Shown here piece after piece: positions 36,118 through 47,280 of a stretch of 64,000 nucleotides of DNA. Each line of letters starts with the position of its first letter. Positions within the stretch are counted from its first letter, which is position 1. The stretch is from NCBI RefSeq assembly GCF_032854445.1, contig NC_088303.1, forward strand, positions 30,795,265 to 30,859,264. Direction: 5' to 3'. The notes under the pieces were generated by a model. That model was not told where the DNA came from. It did not search any database and saw only the letters and a program-made list of their open reading frames with translations. Both the position numbers and the translations under genes were made by a program. Source of the DNA: Liolophura sinensis (lineage: Eukaryota; Mollusca; Polyplacophora; Chitonida; Chitonidae).

Positions 36118-36425
36118 GGAAGACGCCCCCCTGGTGAGCAACTGGTGTCTGTGAGATGACTTTTGAAAAGACAGTTTTAAACATGACCATCTTGATTATT
36201 ATTCTGCCAAATTTCTGACTTCTGTCTTCAATAAGAAAAAAGTTGTGCCGTCCTAAAACTAAATATTAAAATCTCTAAAATACGGGGGTTGCGTTTCTTT
36301 TTTGACAGAGTTTCTATATACAAGGCCTGCTTGTAATACTATTACAGCGCTGGTTGACGGATTAAAGGGTACATGTGAGGTACCGACTGGCCGCTGGTAT
36401 TTTAATTCGAACAAACATCTTTCAG

Positions 36426-36603
36426 TGTTGTGGGATTTGTGGCTATTTATCTAGATGACATCTCCGAATCCTCAACACCATGGGAAACTTCTGGTAGCGG
36501 TGTTCATGGTCCAGTGGATTTGACCCACACTAGAAGCTGTACCACCTACACTGCTATCTTGAACAGTGGAAAGGTCTTCCTCCTCTTTTATAGCGCTCAA
36601 TGA
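36426..36603 (+). CDS. Candidate terminal exon, duplication copy 2
   Basis: Counterpart of 27569-27740 with the same acceptor (catctttcag), ORF and stop. It encodes VVGFVAIYLDDISESSTPWE and ends NSGKVFLLFYSAQ. It has two extra codons (His-Gly) relative to copy 1, in frame. It lies about 110 bases right of the Tc1 insertion, so any transcript across this unit must splice over the transposon. Confidence 0.4.
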
Positions 36604-36825
36604 ATAACGACAATGTCGACCACGGAAGCCAACTTATATGTTTAGCCAAAGTGTATTGCTCACATTATTTTTAAGATGATAGCCTAATTGATCTCATGCA
36701 GTTTTTGCGGGTAGTACGTGTTCTCAGAAAGCCAAACTATAGGTGTTTTGCGCTTATGGTGTAATGTTAGCCGAAGATTTATAGTTAACAGTAATCATAT
36801 TACGTGTACTTTCTCAATTGCCCAT

Positions 36826-36863
36826 GGTGGTGGTGGTGGGGGGTGGGGTGGTGGTGGGGGGGG
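36826..36863 (+). repeat. G-rich tract (potential G-quadruplex)
   Basis: ggtggtggtggtggggggtg followed by further runs of three to seven G. A perfect 9-base hairpin follows directly (ctacagaag 36879-36887, cttctgtag 36907-36915). It sits at the right edge of the duplication. Confidence 0.6.
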
Positions 36864-36915
36864 ACCAAAACACATCGACTACAGAAGACGAGGTCAGAAG
36901 CGCGAACTTCTGTAG

Positions 36916-38350
36916 CATAGGCCCTACTTATAAATGTTCAGTTCCTGCAAAATTTGAATTTCTATAAATAAGTCCTTCGATTTCGCCTGTGTGATTTCTT
37001 TAAAATATTTCTAACAAAGTTCCCAGTCAATATTTTAAATACCAAAATTTTCTTGACTTGTAGTAATCTTATTTGTACCCTTCGGACGGCAAACCAGGAT
37101 ACTTCGTCCTCAAAAATCCCTGCCTGTCATTAATGTGTCCGTATTTTCACCTAAAATACACGTTGTGTTCGAAGGCATGGAATTGCGTTGACACCACGAA
37201 GGCGTCTGTCTCGTTGGGACTCACACCTTCTCGATACTGGTGAGGAAAATTGCTTAAATGTTTCCGCACCGAGGAAAATAAACGCAACGTCTCCGTATAG
37301 GTTTCTTTTTTCACAGTAATTGGCTACAGATGGAGAAAGTCCAGAACACGTCTAATCCAATAGGCTGCCTGTACATTCCTGTTTTTATTTCTTGAATGCC
37401 ATGGAGAAATAGAAAGTGAAGGGAGATAAATGATGTATTTACAGTGATAACTCGCTGCTAAGGTAATTGGAAAAAACTCACAGCGCCAAAAACAACGCTG
37501 AAAGAAAACAATTCTCACTTTGCGTCAACAGTTTGGTCATAAATAAACGACCAAACGGATTCATTTATAAGAATCTTGATAAAAATAAAGTGTGCATCAC
37601 AAATGTGAAGGAAAAGTCATCAATAATGTGGCACTAACACATGGCTGTAAACGTCAAAAAGGTGTAAAGTGTGTTCTATTAAAAACAGGAAATCGTATTT
37701 CGAACTCGTGCGATGTGGTTTTCCTTGATGGATCTTGTCTCGTTTTAAAACATATATACTGATGTTAATGTAATAGCTTGTAAACGAAAAAAAAACAAGA
37801 AAAAAATATGTATGCACATGCTTCGATTTTTCTCATTTTACAGAAAACATTATAATAGCCAGAGATACATTTAGTGAATCGATGAAGCCATGGCACCGCA
37901 CGTAATTATGTATATTAATCATACACGTCTTGGCGAAAGCATTATTTCAACAATACCAGTCATTAGCATTAAGTGAAAATGGAAATAACTAATTTGCATT
38001 TTAACCAATCTGATTGTGAATGACTAGTGAATGTACTATATTGCATCTCATGACTTTCTATCCTTTTTTTAATACTTCATTTAAGTAAGAGTACCAGGTG
38101 TAGAGTACCCTCTCTTGGTAAGGAAGTAACGTGCTTACGTGAAGCGTTTGTTCTCATTTATCAGTTCATCTCACTGATTAGTACGTGTAGGACATAAGTC
38201 TTTAATCTTCTATTCTTGTATAAACCAGAATTCTCCTGGTGGACTAAGCATCTTCTGCGTACGTGGCCCCCTTTGCATTTTTTTAGTGCCATTGCAAATT
38301 AAATGAGATGAACACAGCATTTTCAAATAATTCCTAATTTATGCTGCCCG
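36916..38350. other. No recognisable gene
   Basis: AT-rich sequence with short unsupported ORFs (37324-37518 and 37620-37817, minus). Confidence 0.5.
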
Positions 38351-38410
38351 GTGGGGGTTGGGGAGTGGGGTGGCGTGGGGTGTTGGGGTGGGCGGGGTGG
38401 GTTGTGTTGG
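38351..38410 (+). repeat. G-rich tract (potential G-quadruplex)
   Basis: At least six runs of four or five G within 60 bases on the plus strand (gtgggggttggggagtgggg and onward). Confidence 0.65.
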
Positions 38411-38731
38411 ATGACGTTGTTTGGGGTTTAATTTGCTACTGTTTAAGGATTTACATGATCAGCTGGCATAAAAAACCTAAACGAGGTACATAAACAAAAT
38501 GCCGTTTTTCACCGGTTACGTGTGACAATTTGAAGGTATAACACTGACATTTCTACCCAAATATTTCGCACAGTGCACAAAGGAACAAGCTGTAACCTGA
38601 AACCATACATACAACCGATAACCAATACATTCTGCATCATTCTGCAGAGTGAAATTTCAAGACACCCGACAATCCTCATACGTATGCACCATTTTCTTAA
38701 TAACTTAACACCCAACTACTGCTGGAACAGG

Positions 38732-38774
38732 GTGTGATAACGATGGACTTCACAAACTGCCCAGTCATGGAGAG
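38732..38774 (+). repeat. 43-bp perfect direct repeat, first copy
   Basis: Starts gtgtgataacgatggacttc and ends ccagtcatggagag. It is identical to 39955-39997. Flanks on both sides differ, so only these 43 bases are shared. Confidence 0.95.
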
Positions 38775-39207
38775 TGACGATTTATGAAATGCACTTCAAA
38801 AGTCACTCATATTTTCAAAGGATGCGTTTGTATCCCACTTTAAGAAAAACATTCATTTCTATTTCTGCAATGTTGCATAACAGAGATATCGCCGTTCAGT
38901 TTATTCAAAATCGCGCGCACTGAGAAAATCAAAAACGCCTTTTTGTTATCAGTTTTATCACGTCAGTGGCGAGTTATTTGTATAACCCGAAAAGGCAGCT
39001 GTTTCGGCTAACGTCATTCAAACCCTATTTCTGCCTTTTAGCCATAAAAGGCTAAATGTTATTTATTGATGTTAGAACAAAAGAACAAAATGGCCGTGCT
39101 ATTTTGGCCTGTTTCCACCCTTTTCCGAAATAGTTATTGATAAACTATTTGTTGCATTTTCTTTTACTTTTTTTCTGGTCGTTGTTTTCCTATTTGCATT
39201 CTGTTAG

Positions 39208-39338
39208 ATGCGTGAATTTTCAGGAACTACAGTACTTATTGATCTCCCACGACTCGACATTACTGATGAGCAAGTCACACTCCATGTCACAGTGTTGAGT
39301 GTCAGAATAGTACAAGGGAAAGCGACCTTGCCGAAAAG
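39208..39338 (+). CDS. Candidate internal exon of an unrecognised gene
   Basis: A long pyrimidine tract ending cctatttgcattctgttag gives a strong acceptor, and aaaag|gtacgt at 39338/39339 is a near-consensus donor. The 131-base segment between them is open in the frame REFSGTTVLIDLPRLDITDE then QVTLHVTVLSVRIVQGK, with alternating hydrophobic residues typical of beta strands, and leaves the exon in phase 2. GC content is above its surroundings. This is the best-delimited single exon candidate in the window. No homologue comes to mind, and the flanking exons are not in sight, so it might also be an exon of an old mobile element. Confidence 0.4.
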
Positions 39339-39954
39339 GTACGTTCTGAATTACCCTCCCTTTTTACACGACAGCGATTATGATATAACGCGAGATCTAA
39401 AGAGACCTCGCCTAAAAATACATGTACTATCAGCCTTTGAGAGTCGAAGAAATGTCGAGAGGTCGATGTTTTTCAGCTTATGTGCTCGCCGAAGTTGTAT
39501 TTAATTAGGACCAAGATTATAAAATTACCTCCGGATGAATTACAAAGCATAGATAACGTTTACTCTGGGCTTTCCAAATAAGTCCTCAAAATTAAAATTT
39601 GTCTTAAAGTTAGATCTTCACTTATCTTATGCCGCTTTAACTCCGAAACATGTGATTAGCCATTTTATGAGGCCCTACTTAACCACAGCTTACTCCTGAA
39701 ACGCATATTTTAAACGTGGGAGTGGCATCAAGAGAGGTAATTTGGCGCTGCATTATTGACATTAATACCGTCGTCAGTTGAGGACATCCCAGTGTTCGTG
39801 TTGGTCGGGATGCTAGGATTTGAGCTGTAATCCTGTAATACTGGTCGCTTCAAATATTTAAACGCAGTACGTTTGCATTGTAATATCAGAACTGAGCGGC
39901 AAAGGTAGGAACCCATACATTTAAAACTTTTGACGGTGGAGAATCTGACGCAGC

Positions 39955-39997
39955 GTGTGATAACGATGGACTTCACAAACTGCCCAGTCATGGAGAG
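39955..39997 (+). repeat. 43-bp perfect direct repeat, second copy
   Basis: Identical to 38732-38774, 1223 bases downstream. The candidate exon at 39.2 kb lies between the two. Confidence 0.95.
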
Positions 39998-41344
39998 CGC
40001 TCATGCTTCATTGTGTAGGGCCGGTGTCAGGACCCACCACATCTCTTGTAGACTGAGGGCACTGGAGCCGTAAGAGCCGATTTTAACAACCGGCTCATGG
40101 AAGACAGCTGAGGTCCCATAGGCCTTAAGGATCGGTGTTAGAGGCCCCGAAGTGAAAAACGAAAACTCTTAACCTTTTTTCGTGAAAAACGAAAGCTCTT
40201 AAGAGCTGTGAGGCCGTAAGGGTCATTATCATCTACCTGTATAAGGGAGACAACGCTGATTGTTGAGGAGGCTGGTGTTGTATCAGAACAGGTTTTAGAC
40301 ATGTACACACAGTCTTGAACTCCTGACAGTTGAGGCCCTCAGGTCGTAAGAAATAAAATGCCTTCATAATTTTTCTTACTGCAAGCTGTATAGATAAATG
40401 TGTTTGATATCTTGTGATTTTTTTCTTGATTCATGGTTTTACCGAGTAACAATGTTCTACCAACGCAACAACTCTTTTACAGTCAGACTACATGAAACTC
40501 GAGAGATTCTTTACGTAATATGCCTAAATTTCAAATCACCTTCGTATAGTCTAGTCTGATGGTTCATACAATCCTCAGATCGTATGCCTGTACTGTGGCG
40601 GCTGTAGAGTGACATCGTTCAAGACAAGAATTGTGAAAGAATGCCTTCTAAAACAATTCATTTGATTAAGGAATGTACGAAAATCAAATCAATGTTTTTG
40701 CAACTATAGCAATGTTTTCTGTTTGATTCTACAAAGTTGTGTTGTGGACGAAAATGAGCCGCTATTTGCAAAAAAAAAGCTGTTAAAGATTAACACACAG
40801 AACAAATTGCCAGTATCAATTTCAATCAAGCTTGAACTTACAGGGCAAACTAAAGGCAGGGAAAATATTTTTAAAGCGCACACCCGCAATTCCTAACTTG
40901 AATACTCAATTCTACATAAATATCAATGGCACCTAAATGGCTTCTATTTTTCAATCTTGGTTTATAGCCACAGGGTCCCTTGAGGCAAAAATGCCATATT
41001 GGTGTTTTCAATAGTCCTTAGGGCGCCACAGAATATTAATTTCGCATGTTTACTGAGGCAAAAAACCAATATGATATCGTGCGCAAAGTGATCTTACTGA
41101 TGACTAGAATATCGCGCTAGACAAATTAGACAACCCGTTGGGCTATATATACGGTGTACGATATTTAACACGATCTGTCTTTCGCTCTTGTAAATCTCTT
41201 CTAAAAAGTATATCCGTTTTGCTTTCATGAAGTTATACTGAATAATACATTGCATATTGGTACTTAACATTTGTGAATAACTGACCAAAGTATTGGATAA
41301 AAAGGTTCAATATATTGGTCTACCCATGGGTTCCTCAACACTGA
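39998..41344. other. No recognisable gene; small direct repeats
   Basis: A 20-base direct repeat (gtgaaaaacgaaaactctta and gtgaaaaacgaaagctctta) occurs twice about 31 bases apart near 40152-40202. The rest is unremarkable. Confidence 0.5.
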
Positions 41345-41490
41345 TTTTTTTTTTATTTGATTGGTGTTTTACGCCGTACTCATGAATATTTTACTTATAC
41401 GATTGCGGCCTGCATTGTGGTGGGAGGAAAACAGGCACAAGCCGGGGGAAACCAACGACCGTCCGGAGGCTGCTGGCATGAACATCCCAC
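41345..41490 (-). mobile_element. Family 1 SINE without the tRNA head
   Basis: From a poly-T/tttatttg tail through gtgttttacgccgtactc to aaccaacgaccgtccggagg and catcccacctt. The element ends near the same internal point as other headless copies. No target-site duplication could be identified. Confidence 0.8.
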
Positions 41491-41547
41491 CTTCGGCTTC
41501 GCAGAGGGCTTTTTTTTTATTTCTTCAAAGACGGATTGATTGTCATC

Positions 41548-41886
41548 AAGTGGAGTGGAGTTAACGTCGTACTTAAAAAATTTTCAGTCATATGACGAGG
41601 AAGGAATCCTTAGAGTGCATGTAATGTACTTCCTTGTTGCAGGACGGCTTTCCACCGCTCTTTTATCTAGTGCTGCTTCACTGAGACGCCTTACCGAAGG
41701 CAAATAAGCCGCCCCGCCCGAGCCATTACACTGATACGGGTCAACTAGTCGTTTGCAAAATATCCCCTTCATGCTGAATACCAAGCGAGGAAGTTACAAC
41801 TTCCTCTTTCAAGGTCTCGACCCAGGATTGACCCTGAATCTACCGCTCACGAAGCGGCCGCTCTACCAACTGTGCTACCGGTATCA
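41548..41886 (-). mobile_element. tRNA-derived SINE, family 2
   Basis: Minus orientation; head at the right end (reverse complement agcacagttggtagagcggc), B-box gggtcaatcctgg. It is longer than the 17.4 kb copy, including the segment tgtaatgtacttccttgttg that the other copy lacks. Confidence 0.88.
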
Positions 41887-43084
41887 AAAAGACACCACTC
41901 CGTAAATTTGTGTCATACATGCCTACATCTTTTAAAAATAGAACTAGGATATGCATGTCTGAACAGTATAATACTCTCTTAGATGTATTTCTTTAGATGT
42001 TTATGAAGTATAACAAATCTTTTAATCTTTAATCAGAAAATGGTTTTCATTGAAATACTAAAGGTTTGCAAAAAGTTCATGCCGATCGCAATAATATATA
42101 AGCGATTTTGTACAGTGAGGAATACAACAATTAAAATATAAACACTGAGGTGTAGCTGAATCATTTAATTCGGATTATTGTTTTGAATGAAGTAAAATTC
42201 ATAGGTACCTCAGAATCAGTTGTTATAGTAGGTTTAATTATATTGCCAGTTGTTTTCAAACATGACGACAGATAAGAATATGGTGGGTTTTCACATAGAT
42301 ATATATGTACACACATACAATAGATTTCTGATTGCTGGTAGACTGAAGTGCATTAGATAAGGTAATATCCACTTTCTCGCCACCCATTTCTATCGATAAG
42401 AGGCGGAAGAGAGGAAATGGAGGGCTCTTTGATAATTATTCAGCTTACGCATCTCACGGGTATAACGGAAGGTTTTCCATCATCTCCACATATACTTAAA
42501 TGACAGATCACAAGATAACCTCAGCCAAACGTCGCGCAGGTTATCATTATAAACACGTGATTAGTATGGAAAGTATCGGCGAATTTACTCAGTGATAATA
42601 CCGGTTCCTCTCCAAATGTAGGCCTACATGTTCAACCGGAAGTCCTACGCTGACTTGGCATGAGCAAAAAGCGCGGAAATTTAACCCACCCCGAAATATG
42701 CTTATATCTGGACTATGCCCCTTTTAAAGAGAAATTAACTAGTCAGATAGAAATAACCATTACTTAAGTGACGTCCGCATTTTGTTCTCGAATGACATGG
42801 ACTTGACATATGACGTCGTTTTGTAAACAGAATTTACGATTAAAGTATCGCATGAACGTCATTACCTCTGACAGGGGGCTTCCGTGAATATCCGAGGTTT
42901 GTTCACGCGCTGGGACAACCGGATGTGCATCTACGGCAGCACATTATTGATAGGCAGGAAGCGGAAGTAAGTCTACAGGTCATGTTGCTCCGTGCCCTCG
43001 TCAAACTTTTTATTACAGGGTTTAATTTCTTTTGAATTTTAAAAAAGCTAACAAAGTATGCATGTCTCAAATTACACGACGGGA
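41887..43084. other. No recognisable gene
   Basis: AT-rich; the only long ORFs overlap the neighbouring SINEs. Confidence 0.5.
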
Positions 43085-43225
43085 AGGTCTTGCAGCAGAC
43101 TGCGGATGGTCGTGGGTTTCCACCGGGCCATGCCCGGTTTCCTCCCACCATAATGGAGGCCGCCGAAATATTCTTGAGTACGACGTAAAACACCAATCAA
43201 ATAAATAAATAAATAAATCAATCAA
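43085..43225 (+). mobile_element. Headless family 1 SINE
   Basis: Begins at gggaaggtcttgcagcag, runs to caccaatcaaataaataaat, followed by a mixed aaat/aatc tail. The tRNA head is absent. Confidence 0.85.
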
Positions 43226-43279
43226 TCAATAAATAAATAAATTGCATGACTAAAAGTCAAACAGTTTTGATTAATTAAC

Positions 43280-43376
43280 GCTAGTCGTGGGTATCCTTCT
43301 ACGATAATGCTGACTAACGTACAACAGGTGAAATATTATTAAGTACGGCGTAGAACACCAATCAAGAAATAAATAG
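43280..43376 (+). mobile_element. Family 1 SINE 3' fragment
   Basis: tagtcgtgggtatccttc, ataatgctgactaacgt, aagtacggcgtagaacacc, aagaaataaat. Diverged, with an internal deletion. Confidence 0.7.
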
Positions 43377-43594
43377 ACAATGTAGCTAACTCTCTGTACG
43401 ATTGCAAACAATCCTTTTCACTTGGCGGTTTGACCTGTTTTCAGCTCTCGAAATGTTCATGTGACTCTATCACTGAACAAGTGCTGGATGAACAGGTACT
43501 TTTTGTATAAATATATATGAACTTTTCATATATTCAATACAAATTTTCAAGCGATTACTTATTTGCTTCTGCTTTAGGTAGAGTAGATTTACTT

Positions 43595-43690
43595 GGGATC
43601 AAATCAAGACTGTCCTCTCTGGTTGTACGTAGGAAGATTTGTCAGCAATCTGCGGATTGTGGTCAATTCTCCAGGGCTCGAGCCGATCAA
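43595..43690 (+). mobile_element. Family 1 SINE central fragment
   Basis: Diverged match: ctctctggttgtacgtagga, gtcagcaatctgcggattg, ttctccagggctcg. It explains part of a 67-codon ORF here. Confidence 0.55.
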
Positions 43691-45036
43691 ATCAAGCTTG
43701 ACCAAGCCCTGAAGCTTTAACCGTGTGATGTTCTACTTCCACAGTTCTCTTTCCCGCGCAATGGGCTCGTACACAGATTGGATGGAAGTTGTATCGCGTC
43801 ACACGGTATACCTCAGTGGACCTAAGAGTTGATGAAAGTTCGGAGAAAAACATTTCCGCCTATTTTGTCGTAACACCAAAAATTTAATACGTCACGAAAA
43901 AGTAAGAGGACAGTTTATAATAAGCTTTGATGTGAAAAACACTTCACTGTTTATACTTGATGCATAAGTTTTTACAAACCGTCAATGATTTGTTTGAAAA
44001 ACAGACATACTTAACGATTATTCATAAACCTGGTTTCTTTTTATTTATATATCAGTAAGAAAATGGTGTTTTAGATGTGTTTCAAAATCGTCTTTACCAA
44101 AAAGCTGCAAACCTGCATTGTATCTGTTTTTTCCCCTACTAAATCGATAATGCCAGTATATGTACACCCTGTTGTTTATCAGCAGTTTTTGCGCACAAGT
44201 CGTGCAATTTTAATATGTTTGGCCTCAAAGAAACGATTTCACGGCAGCCACCCTGTGGTCTTGTAGAAAAAAAGTGGTGATAAAAACCTAAATACCTAAA
44301 TATCGACACACATTTTCCTCGAGCAAGATAATACAGTGTTTGTATTCTTCCTTTATGATAAAAAAATAAAAAAATGTTTCCCTATGAAGTTTTTTTTATC
44401 TGTTATAAATAATAAAAAAGAGTATCTCTTCTATTATTGAAGATATAGCATTAATAAATAGCTTGCCGGTGTACTGATAAGCTTTAAAGTTCTTACGGCG
44501 AAAATATAGTTATGATTACAAATAAATAACAAGGCTTGTGGACAGCCAATAATGGCATTCTTATACCTGTAAAAGCAGTGCTGAGTTGCCGGAGGAAAAA
44601 AATCATGGAATCTTCCTCTACTTTCGTCGGTAAAATGATCGGAGCTTTTCAGGCAAAGGTATTAGCTTAATATGTGTAGGGATCTGTTCTGATACCTGTT
44701 TTTTTTATAGTGTGGATACGCCTATGCACAATTTAATAGGAATGGTCGACATAGATTCAGGATTAGATTTACAGCAAGGCAATATTTTGGGCATCATCTA
44801 AAATGAGGAACTGCTAACCAGGAATCATCAAACATGTAACCTTGAATGTGCGGTTTAAATGAACTAGATGTTTTATTTCCCTTAGTGACTCTAGTGTCCT
44901 GAAGTAAATCCATACCAGTTTTTTCCCTACTTGCTCCTATTACATTATGTTAGTTAATGCCGACAACTTTACGTTGGACCCATTCAGCCAGTTTTGCTGA
45001 GTCGCGGAAGGCAACGGAACCAATAAATCAAGACCA
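43691..45036. other. No recognisable gene
   Basis: AT-rich; nothing recognised. Confidence 0.5.
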
Positions 45037-45045
45037 AGCATTTGG

Positions 45046-45221
45046 TTTTCTTTATTTCTTTCTTTCTTTATTTATTTATTTTATTGGTGTTTTACTTCGC
45101 ATTCAAGAGTACTTAACTTATTCGACGGGAGAAAACTTATGATGGGAGAAAACCGGACAGAACCCGGGTGATACCAACGACCATCCGCAGGCTGCTGACA
45201 GACCTTCCCACGTACAAGGGG
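45046..45221 (-). mobile_element. Headless family 1 SINE with target-site duplication
   Basis: From a tttctttatttatttattt tail to gaccttcccacgtac, where it stops before the head. Flanked by agcatttgg at 45037-45045 and 45222-45230. A few bases (aagggg) lie between the truncation and the second flank. Confidence 0.92.
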
Positions 45222-45230
45222 AGCATTTGG

Positions 45231-46661
45231 ATTAAGTGGGCTTACTATAGTAGTAGGCTAAATAATCAAACGGTGTCCACGAAGAATTGTGATTCAGAGA
45301 ATCCCAATGACGCTACATACACACAAAACATTCAAACAAACATCTCTGATTGCTAGTGAGTGCTATCTAGGCGGATTCAGCTGGATGTGACCGCTGATCC
45401 AACATTTATACAGAACTGGTCAGCTTAATGGTGAACAGTAGTCAAATATTAGCTCAGCTAATAGGGGCTGGATCCATCCAGTCAAGCCACTGTCCCAAAA
45501 ACACATGGCAAACGATCATCATATTTTCCGCTATAAAATATTCAGGCCATACACGACCCTCACTTTGCTTCCTGCTGTTTTGCGCTGCTCGATTTAATTT
45601 GGCAGAATCAATATAATGTAGCTAAACTTGAATTGTTCACTAATGTTTAAAAAGTAAGAATATTTGCAAGAAGTGTCCAACACAGTGAGGCAAGTAAACA
45701 GTGTAGTTGAACTGCCGGGTTAGAAATTAGCCGTTTTCAAGGAAAGGCACAAATTTTCCAAAAAATGGGTCATCGATTTAGGAATGAGATATTTTGGTTC
45801 ATGAAACAAGGTTGGTTAAGGTCACATTACAAACAAGACACGCCAGTGTGCTTTCTTGCCTCTTGTCACTAATCTTGATAGAACACAACCGAGTCTTGGT
45901 ATTTTCCAAGAGCTTTAAAAAGCATTGACAAATTGCCAAAGGCTGCTTTATGAGATATTGGCTCTAAGAACCCAAACTGAGCCTGACTACTTTCTCTGTC
46001 AAGAGAGCCGCTGGATTGCGTTATGAAACAGCGACAGAGAATGTCGATTGGACGGTGTGCTGTTTACTTCACAGTGCTGATGAACTCCAGTAATGCATTC
46101 CTTGGCTGGAAAAACACGCCATAGGGTCATACTTCATGGTCAGCCGTGCTGCTACGGCTGTAGAGGTCATCAACGAACTACGAACTCCATTCCAGGATGG
46201 GATTTTATTGGATAAAAAAACCCCTCTCTTCTTGAACGTCATATATTTCTGAATATGATGCGAGATGCATGTGTACTGTATTTCTTGTACAGATTGTAAG
46301 CTAATACTTGACCCTGTTATCCGGTTAATGTAATTTACTTTTGGGGCCTTTGTTTATTAAACCTTTCTTGAAGACTGTCAAACATAATAACATTAAGTAA
46401 TGTCATTAATGAGTGACATATTTCAGAGGAACCTTTTTTCACTGCCACCCTGTTATTTCTTATCTTATTAAACTGAAAGCATATTTATGATGGGATAAGA
46501 CTGGCGGCGCATTTGCAACATGTGGTAGATAGATGTGACCAGTGACACACTGGTCATACTTAGATCAATCCGGATAACGATCTCAGGAAATCCGTTCTAT
46601 CCTCCTGGGTCTGGCCTTTGTCCTTACCCCTAAAATGCAATAATAGCATTACTTTCACTTC
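45231..46661. other. No recognisable gene
   Basis: Unique-looking sequence; a small hairpin (cagccgt...acggctg) lies near 46141-46160. No coding evidence. Confidence 0.5.
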
Positions 46662-46955
46662 TCAAGCCTTGATGCGTTCGACTGCTTCAGTTGTTTCAAC
46701 ATGAAAGAAACCCAAGTCTAGAATTTTGATGTGTGATGGATCATGAAAAACGTAGTATTTGGCATGCACCCAGATATACCCACCCTTTAAATTTGGTTTC
46801 TCAGAGATCTGGACGTCTGGAGTGGACTTGTGGAAGTCAGTAATACTGTGGGGCAATAGTAACTGTTTTGATGATGCAATAGTTTGTTTATAATGAAGGA
46901 TACAATACTCATGCTGTTGGAAATACCGCTGCATATGTAGCTTGGTTTTTACCAA
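46662..46955 (-). CDS. Unrecognised ORF, possible exon
   Basis: A 97-codon minus-strand ORF. Its second half reads like a protein (PNLKGGYIWVHAKYYVFHDP, then KILDLGFFHVETTEAVERIK, stop) and is preceded within the frame by an acceptor-like ctattgccccacag. The first half (before about residue 34) looks random, so only the part after that acceptor might be coding. No family was recognised and no conserved copy is available for comparison. Confidence 0.2.
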   Translation of the reverse strand: MVKTKLHMQRYFQQHEYCILHYKQTIASSKQLLLPHSITDFHKSTPDVQISEKPNLKGGYIWVHAKYYVFHDPSHIKILDLGFFHVETTEAVERIKA

Positions 46956-47071
46956 GTGAAGTATGTTTAAATATAACTTTTAATATGAATAAATATGAAT
47001 ATGAAATTTAATATGACTTTTAACCCAAACTGAAGTAAATTGAGCCCAACGCTTATCAGTTCTGTGTATTT

Positions 47072-47280
47072 ATTTATTTGGTTTATTTATTTTGCCGTAC
47101 TGAATAATATTTAACTTATACGACGACAGAATTATGATGAGTGCAAACCAGGCAGAACCCGGAGGAAACCCACGACCTTCCTCAGGTTGCTGCAGGCCTT
47201 CCCACGTACGGTTAGAGAGGAAGCCAGCATGTGCTGGACTTGAACTCACAGCGACCGCACTGGTGGGAGATTCCGTGCAA
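47072..47280 (-). mobile_element. Family 1 SINE, most of the head present
   Basis: ttatttggtttatttatttt tail, gaggaaacccacgacctt, ttgaactcacagcgaccgc (inverted B-box region). The A-box end is missing. Confidence 0.85.

Larger units (their letters stand above)
34624..36314 (+). mobile_element. Tc1/mariner-type transposon, about 1.5 kb plus a nested SINE
   Basis: The left terminal repeat is interrupted by a SINE but resumes as aaacgcaacccctgt. The right end (36283-36314) is its inverted copy, with one mismatch in the conserved core ctctgtcaaaaaagaaacgc plus about nine further bases. TA dinucleotides flank both ends (34622-34623; 36315-36316), the target expected for this superfamily. It encodes a broken DD34E transposase. 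Copy 1 of the duplication lacks the element together with about 100 bases on the left and 70 on the right, so copy 1 may have lost a larger block or copy 2 gained one. Confidence 0.92.
28005..36800 (+). repeat. Segmental duplication, copy 2
   Basis: Direct repeat of 21690-27980, lengthened by about 0.5 kb of extra sequence (29197-29705), a SINE (32729-32881) and a block holding a Tc1 element (about 34520-36385). Without these it is close to the length of copy 1. It ends near 36800, just before a G-rich tract. Confidence 0.92.
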
